From NCBI GenBank assembly GCA_964407285.1, contig CAYOVG010000110.1:1-18499 (forward strand): DNA of 18,499 nt, written 5' to 3'. The stretch comes from CAYOVG01 sp964407285 (GTDB lineage: Bacteria; Desulfobacterota; Syntrophobacteria; Syntrophobacterales; Syntrophobacteraceae). Made by a program: the position numbers and the translations under genes. Numbering within the stretch: position 1 is the stretch's first letter; each line of letters opens with the position of its first letter. The notes under the pieces are model-generated. The model saw only the letters and a list, made by a program, of their open reading frames with translations. It did no database searches and was not told the DNA's origin. Below, one piece after another: positions 1 through 6,641 of this stretch.

Positions 1-90
1 CCGGCTCACACTACCGGCTCGGACTGGCGGCTTACTACACTGCCGACTCGGACTGCCGACTTACACCACAGACTCAGACTACCGACTCAA
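1..90. repeat. Degenerate short tandem repeat
   Basis: The first 90 bases are made of imperfect copies of a unit close to ACTGCCGACTCGG (variants ACTACCGGCTCGG, ACTACCGACTCA), repeated about six times with small spacing changes. The array is probably cut by the window edge. No convincing reading frame runs through it. Confidence 0.6.
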
Positions 91-102
91 TATAGCTGTA
101 AC

Positions 103-392
103 ATGGCCCATTGTGGGGGGGTGTGCACGACAATCCCTGACCCTGATCGTTCGGGGGGGACGGACGCGCCGTTCGTTGGGCGGCGTCAGTTCGACGGTGT
201 TGAGAAGGGCGTGGGGGGCGGGGAGATATCGGGAAGGAAAGGGGCGGGGGGACGGGAGGAAGAGCGTGGGAGGGGGAGCATATACATAGAGAGAAAGATC
301 GTAGGGGGCAAGGGAGAGGCGGGGAGGCGGTAGTGCAGTAAGGCAGGGCAAAGCCTCGCTCTCCCCGGAATCTCCGTTTCGTTCTTCGGATT
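103..392. other. Gene-free G-rich / purine-rich tract
   Basis: I see no credible gene here. From about 206 to 331 the plus strand is almost entirely purine, with many runs of three to six G separated by one to several bases, so it has potential for G-quadruplex or triplex structure on the plus strand. It lies downstream of the stop codon of the minus-strand Cys-rich gene; no clear terminator hairpin was found. Confidence 0.5.
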
Positions 393-596
393 TCAGATCT
401 TCTTCTGCGAAACCATGCGGGCAAAGTGCTCGAACGACCTGTCGTAGGTGCGCTCCGCCCCTTCGGAGAAGCAACAACCGGGCAACTCCCTCATCTTAAG
501 GTGAAACTGGAGGCACTCGCAACACATGCCCTTCTTGGAGCACGGATCGTACGTGCATTTGCATTTGCTCAGGTGCTGTTCCTTTTTACATTCCAT
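393..596 (-). CDS. Small Cys-rich protein, DUF6485-like
   Basis: A 67-residue soluble protein with nine cysteines (C3, C12, C14, C19, C25, C26, C28, C41, C42), arranged as CxC, CC-x-C and CC clusters that look metal- or iron-sulfur-binding. The ending pattern ELPGC-F-x(3)-AERTYDRS is what I recall from the DUF6485 family of small proteins found mainly in anaerobes; no function is established for it. The ATG at 596 is preceded by AGGAG at an 8-nt spacing, which fixes the start. It is a single gene on the minus strand; the upstream region (597-822) holds only degenerate repeats and possibly its promoter. Family assignment is from memory; the coding call is strong. Confidence 0.8.
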   Translation of the reverse strand: MECKKEQHLSKCKCTYDPCSKKGMCCECLQFHLKMRELPGCCFSEGAERTYDRSFEHFARMVSQKKI

Positions 597-747
597 CGAC
601 TGAACTCCTGTGAACTGAACTCGCCGACCACTGAATCCCAGTGATCTGAACCCGGTGCGTCGTCTGTCGGCGCGTAGCCTGCGCGGTCGGCGCGACTCGA
701 GTCCCTATTGGAGTTGCGCCCCTGCGGCGCCTATGTACAGACGCGCG

Positions 748-787
748 CTCGTGCATACAATCGTGCGTACACTCGTACAATCGTACG
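748..787. repeat. Degenerate TCGTRC-type tandem repeat
   Basis: Within the gene-free stretch 597-822, the sequence cycles through CTCGTGCATACAAT, CGTGCGTACACT, CGTACAAT and CGTACGG, that is, a decaying short tandem array of CGTRCRYACAMT-like units. The rest of that stretch (600-660) has similar loose repetition of TGAACTC/CTGAAC words. No gene is apparent. Confidence 0.5.
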
Positions 788-822
788 GCTCATCGAGGAA
801 GCACGAAAATTCGCAACCGCGT

Positions 823-1014
823 TCAATGAGCTTGATGACCCGGTTCCGCTTTTTTGAATCCCCTGGCCAGCACAACGGCCATCACGCAAAACAGCGCGAC
901 CTCCCAAACGATCACCGCCGTCCAGCTCGGGACAAAATGCCAGACAATGCCGCCGCCCACGATGGCCGGCACGCCACACAAAATTATCATGCCGAACAAC
1001 CACGCCAGATTCAT
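823..1014 (-). CDS. Small two-helix membrane protein, unknown function
   Basis: A 63-residue protein with two hydrophobic segments (about residues 2-24 and 29-50) followed by a short basic tail, so probably an inner-membrane hairpin. Translation could also begin eight codons upstream at 1038, but AAGGAGG lies 8-9 nt before the ATG at 1014, inside the longer reading, so the shorter form is the better call. I do not recognise the family. It stands alone: the nearest minus-strand gene starts at 596, and the plus-strand beta-lactamase begins about 600 bp away. Codon use and hydrophobic pattern look genuine, but such a short ORF remains uncertain. Confidence 0.6.
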   Translation of the reverse strand: MNLAWLFGMIILCGVPAIVGGGIVWHFVPSWTAVIVWEVALFCVMAVVLARGFKKAEPGHQAH

Positions 1015-1159
1015 AACCAAGTCCTCCTTGTTTTCCATATTCCCGGCTTCTCAGTTTCTACCCGGCTGTATATTTTGACGAAATCGACCGACGTATCTCT
1101 CAACCCCATCACATTTCCTCCATACCCTTCGCCTCACGAAAAATCAAGTGGCGATTTGC

Positions 1160-1205
1160 CGGATGGCGCGGTTTCGGATGGGCCGGTTCCGGATGGGCGC
1201 GGTTC
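1160..1205. repeat. Three-unit 15-16 bp tandem repeat
   Basis: Three successive units, 1160-1174, 1175-1189 and 1190-1205, follow the pattern CGGATGGSSCGGTTY, with one to three differences between units. It is intergenic. Confidence 0.65.
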
Positions 1206-1457
1206 GTTCACGGGTTCCGGATCAATGCAAATGTGCTTGAGTCGTTGCGACTCGTTGCGCCGCTTTCGATAGTCGGGTATAGAGTATCCGACCACCGCGA
1301 GGGGAGGGGATAGGGAATGAGGAAAAGACGGGATCACGACTTTACGGAATTATGATTTCAAAGGAATTATGGGCATGGTTCATAGACCGTGCGTCTATAG
1401 ACTATAGAGCATGTGTTTGGGGCAACACTCGAGAGGATTTACGGTCATTCGGACTTA

Positions 1458-1552
1458 CCGTCATTCCCGCGCAAGTGGGAATCCAGATCTTTCAGGGCTT
1501 CCCGGCCCTCCGCTCCCCGCCTGCGCGGAGACAAGCTTCGCGGGGGCGACGG
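1458..1552. repeat. REP-like palindromic intergenic repeat (copy A)
   Basis: Begins CCGTCATTCCCGCGCAAG and ends GCGGGGGCGACGG, with a GC-rich centre. The outer arms (CCGTC / GACGG) and the inner arms (CCCGCGC...GTGGGA and TCCGC...GCGGA) pair, giving a long imperfect hairpin. The GTCATTCCCGCG...GGGAATCC signature is a widespread dispersed intergenic repeat type. A related copy in opposite orientation lies at 18002-18078. Confidence 0.6.
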
Positions 1553-1618
1553 CTTAAGTGTCGCCCTGTTTTGAACCATGTCGAATCATGATTTTATCGT
1601 GGATACTCTGGAGGGAAG

Positions 1619-2437
1619 ATGAAGAGAATATTTTGCCTCGTCGTCGTATTCATGCTTGGATCCGTGTCGGCTTTTCGTGTTCCGGTCGAAGCCCGGGACA
1701 TCGAGGAACGGGACCTCGGCGGCTTCTTCGAGGGTTTTCGCGGCGCTTTCCTGATGTTCGACGCGAGCAGGGACACATTCATCCGGTACAACCGGGAGCA
1801 GTGCGCGAAGCGGTTGTCCCCCTGTTCGACGTTCAAGATCCCGAATTCCTTGATCGGACTGGAAACGGGAGTCATACGGGACGAGGACCATCTTCTGAAG
1901 TGGGATGGGACGAAGCACTCGATTGAAGCCTGGAACCGGGACCACACTCTCCAGTCGGCTATTTCGAATTCGGTCGTCTGGTACTACCGGGAAGTTGCGT
2001 CCAGGGTGGGCGAGGAGCGCATGAAGACGTACGTCCGGGCGGTCCGCTACGGAAACGAGAACATCGCGGGGGGAATCACGAAGTTCTGGCTTAGCGATTC
2101 GCTCGGGATTTCCGCCGAAGAACAGGTCGATTTCCTCTCGAGGCTCTATCGAAACGATCTGCCCTTCTCCCGGCGCTCGATGGACATCACCAGGAAGATC
2201 ATCAGGTTGGACGAGACCGACCGGTACATCTTCCGCGGCAAGACCGGAAGCGGCATGATCCGGCAGCCGGACGGGAAGATGGAATCCGTTCTGGGCTGGT
2301 TCGTGGGATGGGTGGAGAGGAAGGATCGAGACGGCGTTTACGTCTTTGCGGTCAACATCGAAGGGGAGGACGGAGCGAACGGCAAGAAGGCGCGAGAAAT
2401 AGCCGAAGCTCTGTTGAGGGAAACGGGAGCGCTTTGA
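1619..2437 (+). CDS. bla: Class D (OXA-type) serine beta-lactamase
   Basis: A 272-residue enzyme that hydrolyses beta-lactams, exported to the periplasm. Residues 1-26 form a signal peptide (MKR, a hydrophobic core, small residues before the cleavage zone). All class D landmarks are present: STFK at 70-73 with nucleophile S70 and the carbamylatable K73, SVV at 118-120 (the S-x-V motif), YGN at 144-146, W157 in the omega-loop region, and KTG at 208-210. Length matches the family (about 260-280). GGAGG sits 5-6 nt before the ATG. It is a single gene followed by a hairpin at 2443-2475. No integron, IS or other mobility gene is attached directly, and its base composition matches the GC-rich surroundings, so it looks like a resident environmental enzyme. 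Substrate spectrum cannot be read from the sequence. Confidence 0.95.
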   Translation: MKRIFCLVVVFMLGSVSAFRVPVEARDIEERDLGGFFEGFRGAFLMFDASRDTFIRYNREQCAKRLSPCSTFKIPNSLIGLETGVIRDEDHLLKWDGTKHSIEAWNRDHTLQSAISNSVVWYYREVASRVGEERMKTYVRAVRYGNENIAGGITKFWLSDSLGISAEEQVDFLSRLYRNDLPFSRRSMDITRKIIRLDETDRYIFRGKTGSGMIRQPDGKMESVLGWFVGWVERKDRDGVYVFAVNIEGEDGANGKKAREIAEALLRETGAL

Positions 2438-2442
2438 TTTTC

Positions 2443-2475
2443 CGTATCCGGCCGGGCGGCCGTCGGCCGGATACG
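2443..2475 (+). terminator. Hairpin after the beta-lactamase gene
   Basis: A perfect 11-bp stem (CGTATCCGGCC at 2443-2453 with GGCCGGATACG at 2465-2475) and an 11-nt loop, starting 6 nt after the stop codon. There is no T-tract downstream, so it could be a weak or Rho-assisted terminator or an RNA-stabilising stem. Confidence 0.55.
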
Positions 2476-2941
2476 CGGACGGCAGGACGGCAGAATGCCC
2501 GGACGCAATTGTTCTCGATGGCGGCGAGGTGGAAACGGCCATTCGCAACTGGATCGGGACTTTGATTCCGCGGTTTGGACAAAGACGGGACGTGTATGTC
2601 TTTGCCCAAGGAAGTCCCGTCGCTCCATTACCGGGGCGAAAGCAGTCTTCGCGAGGTGGTAAAGCGGTTGCGGGACGCCATAACGTCCGTCCAGGATTCA
2701 TTTCGACCCGAAGGTCGAGGAGATACTGCGGACTCCGGCGGAGACGCAGCAGATCGCAGCCGGCGGCAGTTGTGCAACCCAGGTTGTGTAAGAGAGAGCA
2801 CTACCGACACATATACAAAAATATCAGTAACGCATAAAAAAGGTTGCACTAGGTTCACTTATAATTTATTCTCCAAATCCTTGAATAGAATAGTACTCGA
2901 ACATTGGAGTCCATTTTTTGTGAATGGTGAGCGGGCCTCAC
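2476..2941. other. Gene-free region, possible decayed coding remnant
   Basis: No intact gene. From about 2575 to 2790 the plus strand has coding-like composition, but the plausible reading switches frame near 2697: one frame carries SLREVVKRLRDAITSVQD, and another continues as FDPKVEEILRTPAETQQIAA and ends at a TAA near 2790. I do not recognise the product; it may be the tail of a broken gene. The following 150 bases are AT-rich. Confidence 0.3.
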
Positions 2942-3016
2942 CGGATGCGCGTGGCGGGGTCGGGCCACGGTAGGCCTACAGAATTTAAGGAAAAGATCTC
3001 GGGGAGTGGGCTCTTT

Positions 3017-3037
3017 TCAGGCTTAGAGCCCTGTTTT
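3017..3037 (+). repeat. Left REP-like inverted arm of copy 1
   Basis: Reads TCAGGCTTAGAGCCCTG followed by TTTT. It pairs with the inverted arm at 3833-3853 (20 of 21 positions). The same sequence is present at 6717-6737 in copy 2. Confidence 0.7.
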
Positions 3038-3078
3038 GGGCGTGGAAACCGACGATTTAAGTGAGAGAGGCAAAGGAC

Positions 3079-3891
3079 ATGGCCGGAGCCAAACGCCACT
3101 ACCTACCCGGATATGCCCGGTACATAGCCATAACGTATCGGTGCCATCACAGGGAGTTCCTGCTGAAGTTTACCAGGGACCACAGGTGTCGGCTTCACTG
3201 GCTGTTTGAGAGGAAGAATCGCTACGGCCGGCCTATGCATCGTGAACCACATGGTCACTTCCAATCACATCCATCTGCTGGTGCTGGACCGTGGGGAGTG
3301 CAAGGTCATCCCCAAATCCATGCGGCTTGCGGCAGGCAGGACTGCTCAGGAATACAATGACAGGAAGATGCGCAGAGGAGCATGCTGAGATGACCGGCTA
3401 CCATGCCACAGCGGTGGAAACGGATGATCCACCTCATCCGGTGCATCGTCTACATGGATGTGAACCTGGTGCGCGCCGGTGTGGTCGGGCACCCGTCGGA
3501 AGGGGAGAGCGGCGGTTACCAAGAGATCCAGGCGGCCCGTCAAAGCTGCGGATTGATCGATCACGAGCCGTTGATGGAGTTGCTCCATTTGCCCTCTCTG
3601 GATATGCTGCAAAACTCCCACAGAGCTTGGGTATGGCAATGTATCGGAAAGGAGAGCTGCAGTGTCCGGGACAGCAGATGGACGGAGTGCATTGCGGTGG
3701 GAAACAGGAACTTTGTGGAGGGAACCGGGCAGGAGTTGGAAATCAGGGCCAAAGGCCGCAAAGTCCGAAATATGGAGGAAGGGTGCGTGCTGCGGGAGAT
3801 CCAGTCTCCTTACAGCGCCCATTCTGGGGGTGAAAACAGTGCTCTAAGCCTGATAACCTGCTCTATTGGAATATTTCCCTGGAAGTCCTAA
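3079..3891 (+). pseudogene. Broken REP-associated tyrosine (IS200-like) transposase, copy 1
   Basis: The coding path starts at the ATG at 3079 (AAAGG upstream) and reads MAGAKRHYLPGYARY, then must jump frame between about 3205 and 3235 to reach the HUH-type motif NHIHLLVLDRG and the Y of AQEYNDRK. It then hits a TGA at 3386-3388 where a Trp is expected (RRGAC-stop-DD). Further single-base insertions follow before the recognisable CIVYMDVNLVRAGVV block, equivalent to the YIELNPVRAGLV signature of RAYT transposases. These changes make it non-functional as a single-strand transposase. The last frame stays open to 3891, beyond the right inverted arm. Confidence 0.85.
3833..3853 (+). repeat. Right REP-like inverted arm of copy 1
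   Basis: Inverted partner of 3017-3037 with one mismatch. It is absent from copy 2, whose homology stops at 7493. Confidence 0.7.
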
Positions 3892-3955
3892 TGGTTAGCA
3901 TGGCCTGACCCCATGCGACAAATTGCAGTAGCCCTTTTGGCTTCATATGTCATCC

Positions 3956-3984
3956 TTGCTGTATTGGCCAATTAACATCATAAT
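3956..3984 (+). promoter_or_regulatory. Sigma70-like promoter upstream of the nuclease gene
   Basis: TTGCTG (3956-3961), a 17-bp spacer, then CATAAT (3979-3984, five of six matches to the consensus). It lies in an AT-rich gap after transposase copy 1 and about 170 bp before the nuclease start. It could drive the nuclease or the 14-codon ORF next to it. Confidence 0.4.
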
Positions 3985-3997
3985 AGAAGGAAAAGAA

Positions 3998-4042
3998 ATG
4001 GAGAATTATTATAATAAATGCGTGAGCCGTGCGTGTAATTAA
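3998..4042 (+). CDS. Possible 14-residue leader peptide
   Basis: ATG at 3998 follows AAGGAAAAGAA (a reasonable ribosome site) and lies 14 nt after the candidate -10 box. It encodes MENYYNKCVSRACN and ends in TAA. It is too short to judge by composition; it may be a leader ORF for the nuclease gene or chance. Confidence 0.2.
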   Translation: MENYYNKCVSRACN

Positions 4043-4110
4043 TAGAATAACAGAAAGCAGTATATCTATTTGTAAGCTCATGTTTATTCGTATCATCGGT
4101 TATGCATGCC

Positions 4111-4117
4111 GTTAGGC
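4111..4117 (+). other. attC R'-like core GTTAGGC
   Basis: Exact match to the integron recombination core GTTRRRY in its commonest form, 36 bp before the nuclease start codon. A paired R'' half and an attC hairpin were looked for upstream and not convincingly found. Confidence 0.3.
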
Positions 4118-4152
4118 CTATAGGTCTAGGTTCATTTAAGAAAAGGAATAGA

Positions 4153-5253
4153 ATGGCAATAATCAGAATAACTGACTTGGGTTCTGCTGAATTGACCCAA
4201 TCGGCATTTGGAAATGAAGCGGAACTTGAATCTATCGTTTCTCAACATCCGTGCTTATTGGCTCTTTCTCAAGAACCGGATATCGCTCTAGTGAAACGGC
4301 AAGTGACCTTACCGAGAGCAGGTTTCCTCGATATTCTTATGGTAAACTCCGAGGGCTTGCCAATTGCAGTGGAGGTAAAGCTGGCCAGGAATAGCGAATC
4401 AAGGAGAGAGGTAGTTGGTCAACTTGTCGACTACGTCTCGATTCTCACATCGTATACAGTTGATGAATTGGACATATCTGTCGGTGGTGCTTTGGATACC
4501 GCTTTACGAACCTTCTCCGGCGATTCGGACGATGACGGAGTATTTGAGAGAAGATGGCAGGCGGTGGGCGCAAACTTGAGAGCGGGCCTTGCCCGGTATG
4601 TGATTGTCGTTGACGAAATACCAGATGAGTTAGAGAGGATAGTAAGGTTTCTCGTTGAGCGTTCGAACCTTGATATACGGTTGGTCCAAGTTCAAAAATA
4701 TCCGGATACATCGGGTCACATTATTTACGTTCCGTTCAATGCTGTTGACGTGGCAGTTTCAGAACGTCCTCGGGTTGTCGCAACCCAACCCGAGATGGCT
4801 GCCGAGTTTCAAGCAGTATTGGATGCATACCAGACGAAGGCTGATCCCTCTTTTCCAATGATAGGCCAAGGCAAAACTTATCGGATTGTCAGACCTTCCA
4901 CATGGGCCCCAGCATTGGGTCTTCATTATGAATTTTACAAAGTATCCAGTGGAATCAGCGCTGAACTGCATCTGGAATCCGATTCCGTCCGCATGCTGTC
5001 CCCAGTGTTGAAACAATTTGCCGAGGATGAAAACATAGATTTCAAGTATTCTCTGAGATGGGATCCAAATTGGAGTCATGGAAGAGGTAGGCTTATCGTT
5101 GTTCACCCCGCTGGATCTCCGCCGGAAGTCATTGCAGATGCTATGTGCGCACTGATCAAGCTTACCTCTGAAAAGATAACATCAATGCTTTCAAACGGCG
5201 CAGTAGCCGAACCATGCGGTCCCCACCCACAGGCGCTAACCGAAAGTCTGTAG
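4153..5253 (+). CDS. PD-(D/E)XK nuclease-like protein, possible defence gene
   Basis: A 366-residue protein. The N-terminal part has the layout of a PD-(D/E)XK nuclease fold: an acidic helix (E22, E24, E26), D60 in the hydrophobic strand GFLDILMV, the E74-V75-K76 strand IAVEVKLA, and Q90 in a helix (GQLVDY). This resembles the DUF91/NucS-like and restriction-associated nuclease domains. Residues about 125-366 match nothing I recognise and may be a substrate- or target-binding part. The reading frame is open from 4102, but AAGGA precedes the ATG at 4153 and the homology-like region begins there. Base composition is clearly more AT-rich than the flanking genes, which points to horizontal acquisition. 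GTTAGGC heptamers lie at 4111 and 5284. A role in defence is inference. Confidence 0.8.
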   Translation: MAIIRITDLGSAELTQSAFGNEAELESIVSQHPCLLALSQEPDIALVKRQVTLPRAGFLDILMVNSEGLPIAVEVKLARNSESRREVVGQLVDYVSILTSYTVDELDISVGGALDTALRTFSGDSDDDGVFERRWQAVGANLRAGLARYVIVVDEIPDELERIVRFLVERSNLDIRLVQVQKYPDTSGHIIYVPFNAVDVAVSERPRVVATQPEMAAEFQAVLDAYQTKADPSFPMIGQGKTYRIVRPSTWAPALGLHYEFYKVSSGISAELHLESDSVRMLSPVLKQFAEDENIDFKYSLRWDPNWSHGRGRLIVVHPAGSPPEVIADAMCALIKLTSEKITSMLSNGAVAEPCGPHPQALTESL

Positions 5254-5283
5254 CCGCGTGTTTCTGCACCGTTTAATCCTGTA

Positions 5284-5290
5284 GTTAGGC
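5284..5290 (+). other. attC R'-like core GTTAGGC
   Basis: Second exact GTTAGGC, 31 bp after the nuclease stop and 15 bp before an ATG (5305) that has a strong GAGGAG site. This is the spacing expected at the junction of two integron cassettes. A possible R'' partner (CGCTAAC, 5236-5242) overlaps the end of the nuclease gene, but the intervening stem is weak. Confidence 0.3.
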
Positions 5291-5320
5291 CTGAGGAGAA
5301 AGACATGATCAGAGATCCAC

Positions 5321-5602
5321 TTGTTCTACACAAAGACGAAAAGTGTGCATCAAAGGAACATAATTGTGACTTTCATAGCAGGAACACTTATGCTAGCTTT
5401 TGGTGTATCCCAGAGTATGCTGCACTTTCTTGGTGACTTCCGTTTCAGAACAATTTCACCGGTATTAATTATTGCAGTTTTGGTAACTTATGAGTGCCCG
5501 ATGCACAGATGTATACCTTCGAGAAATAGATCTGAGAGGGGGATTAGAGCAGCTTTAGAGCGTAAGGATAGGAGCGATATCGAAATCTTGAACGGATTAT
5601 AA
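5321..5602 (+). CDS. Possible small membrane protein, start unclear
   Basis: This frame gives up to 93 residues from a TTG at 5321, with two hydrophobic segments (about residues 14-38 and 46-57) and a basic, charged C-terminus. The best ribosome site in the region (GAGGAG at 5293-5298) serves the ATG at 5305, which is in another frame and ends after 43 codons at 5434-5436. So either the 43-codon ORF is the translated one, or a frameshift near the start has separated the membrane protein from its signal. I do not recognise either product. Between 5603 and 5767 I see no gene. Confidence 0.35.
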   Translation: MFYTKTKSVHQRNIIVTFIAGTLMLAFGVSQSMLHFLGDFRFRTISPVLIIAVLVTYECPMHRCIPSRNRSERGIRAALERKDRSDIEILNGL

Positions 5603-5644
5603 GGGATAACTGTAAACTTTGTGCTATTTTCAAATCAGAAAACT

Positions 5645-5676
5645 CCCTAACAACTTTCTCATACAACGGACGGCAA
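5645..5676 (+). other. attC left-half-like sequence
   Basis: CCCTAAC (5645-5651) followed by AACTTTCTCATACAACGGAC resembles the R''-L'' half of an integron attC site (CTAACAA, then a GAC-containing core). It starts 42 bp after the preceding ORF. No matching right half is found before the HNH gene, so if real it is truncated. Confidence 0.25.
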
Positions 5677-5767
5677 ATCTGTGAGAGCGTGACAGTAAGT
5701 GGTATTTTTTGTCCCTTACGCCATCGCTGGTTTTTGTCGTTTTCGCGGCACGAGAGGGGGGTGAATT

Positions 5768-6619
5768 GTGGCTAGAGATGATTTCTCTATGAGCATCAAG
5801 AACGCACTAAGAATGAGGGCAGCGTTCATATGCTCTAATCCAGACTGTCGGAAACAGACTATCGCACCTTCTGACGGAGACGAAGAAAAGTATCTATATA
5901 TTGGAAAAGCAGCGCACATTACGGCTGCGGCAGAAGGTGGACCGCGCTACGACGCCAACATGTCGCAAGAAGAGCGTAGCTCAATATTAAACGGAATCTT
6001 TTTGTGCAGTAATTGCGCGGATCTCATTGATAAAAATGGCGGAAGAGACTTCCCCGTTGGAATCTTGAGGGCCTGGAAGGCAGACCACGAGAGGTGGGTC
6101 TCCGCTAACCTCAACAAGAGGCCAGGTGGCATTGGTGGGCAAGGTGGTGGTGGCACAATCATTGGTAATAGGGGGGTCGTAGTAGGCGGTAAAGGCGGTG
6201 ATGGCGGTGTTGCGGGGATTGGGGGTAAAGGCGGGAGTGGATTTATCCATGGCGACGATGGCCTGATCATTGGCGGTGACGGTGGCACTTGTTCCACTGC
6301 TGACGGGCGGGGAGGTACGTGGGCGCGCGGCCCTACGGAGCGATTAGGATTCCCAACAGAAATGTGGGGCTATGGGCGAGGTGGCTCAGGAACCAACCAC
6401 CCTGAATACAATCGACGTATTCAATTACTTATCCAATTTAGGAACGAGTACACAGCTAGATTCCCACAAGATGCGCATTACATCGACGCAGGCATCAATA
6501 TGGTCCCAATTGATTGGATTAACCAGCGACTGGCAGAATGTGGAGAACCTTGGCGCGTAGAGATGGGGCAGAGTGGTTACACTCTGCCTCCGCTCCTTAA
6601 CGACGTTACCCAACGATGA
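5768..6619 (+). CDS. HNH-type zinc nuclease domain fused to a glycine-rich repeat region
   Basis: A 283-residue protein. Residues 15-112 form an HNH/treble-clef-like domain: zinc pairs C22/C27 and C80/C83, the H50 of GKAAHITAA, the GGPRYDANMSQEERSS stretch and N75 in ILNGIFLC. The usual CxxCH histidine is replaced (NCADLID). Residues 119-185 are glycine-rich with a repeated pattern GGxxxIxGxxGhhhGGxGG, seen once around 127-147 and again around 156-173. Residues 190-283 form an unrecognised C-terminal part containing an aromatic/acidic stretch (EYTARFPQDAHYIDAGINM). GTG start with AGGGGGG about 7 nt upstream. Base composition is AT-richer than the backbone, and the gene ends just before transposase copy 2. 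HNH domains of this CxxxxC...AHI...NGIxLC type occur in defence-associated proteins; that role here is inferred. Confidence 0.75.
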   Translation: MARDDFSMSIKNALRMRAAFICSNPDCRKQTIAPSDGDEEKYLYIGKAAHITAAAEGGPRYDANMSQEERSSILNGIFLCSNCADLIDKNGGRDFPVGILRAWKADHERWVSANLNKRPGGIGGQGGGGTIIGNRGVVVGGKGGDGGVAGIGGKGGSGFIHGDDGLIIGGDGGTCSTADGRGGTWARGPTERLGFPTEMWGYGRGGSGTNHPEYNRRIQLLIQFRNEYTARFPQDAHYIDAGINMVPIDWINQRLAECGEPWRVEMGQSGYTLPPLLNDVTQR

Positions 6620-6641
6620 ATGCGGTTTGAAGACACATGAT

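Larger units (their letters stand above)
1015..1618. other. Gene-free region with repeats upstream of the beta-lactamase
   Basis: No gene is supported here. It contains a three-unit tandem repeat (1160-1205), a perfect GTCTATAGAC palindrome near 1395, and a REP-like palindromic element (1458-1552). A weak promoter candidate for the beta-lactamase (TTGAAC at 1571-1576) has no good -10 box. Confidence 0.5.
2942..3853 (+). mobile_element. REP-associated transposase element, copy 1
   Basis: Homology between this copy and a second one at 6642-7493 begins at 2942 (left flank about 89% identical) and becomes exact from 3081 to 3792. In this copy a 21-bp sequence at 3017-3037 is repeated inverted at 3833-3853 with one mismatch, bracketing a broken IS200-like transposase. 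Each arm contains its own small palindrome (GGCT-TAG-AGCC). This matches the arrangement known for RAYT transposases, whose genes are flanked by inverted REP sequences. Boundaries outside the inverted arms are uncertain. Confidence 0.7.

Noticed and set aside
1586..2701. 371-codon minus-strand open frame
   Set aside because: Antisense to the class D beta-lactamase, with no known motif.
4045..4117. Complete attC site before the nuclease gene
   Set aside because: An AATAACAG word could serve as a left half, but the intervening sequence does not fold into an attC-type hairpin by inspection.
4102..4152. Upstream start for the nuclease gene
   Set aside because: The extra 17 residues cover the GTTAGGC core and have no good ribosome site, while the ATG at 4153 does.
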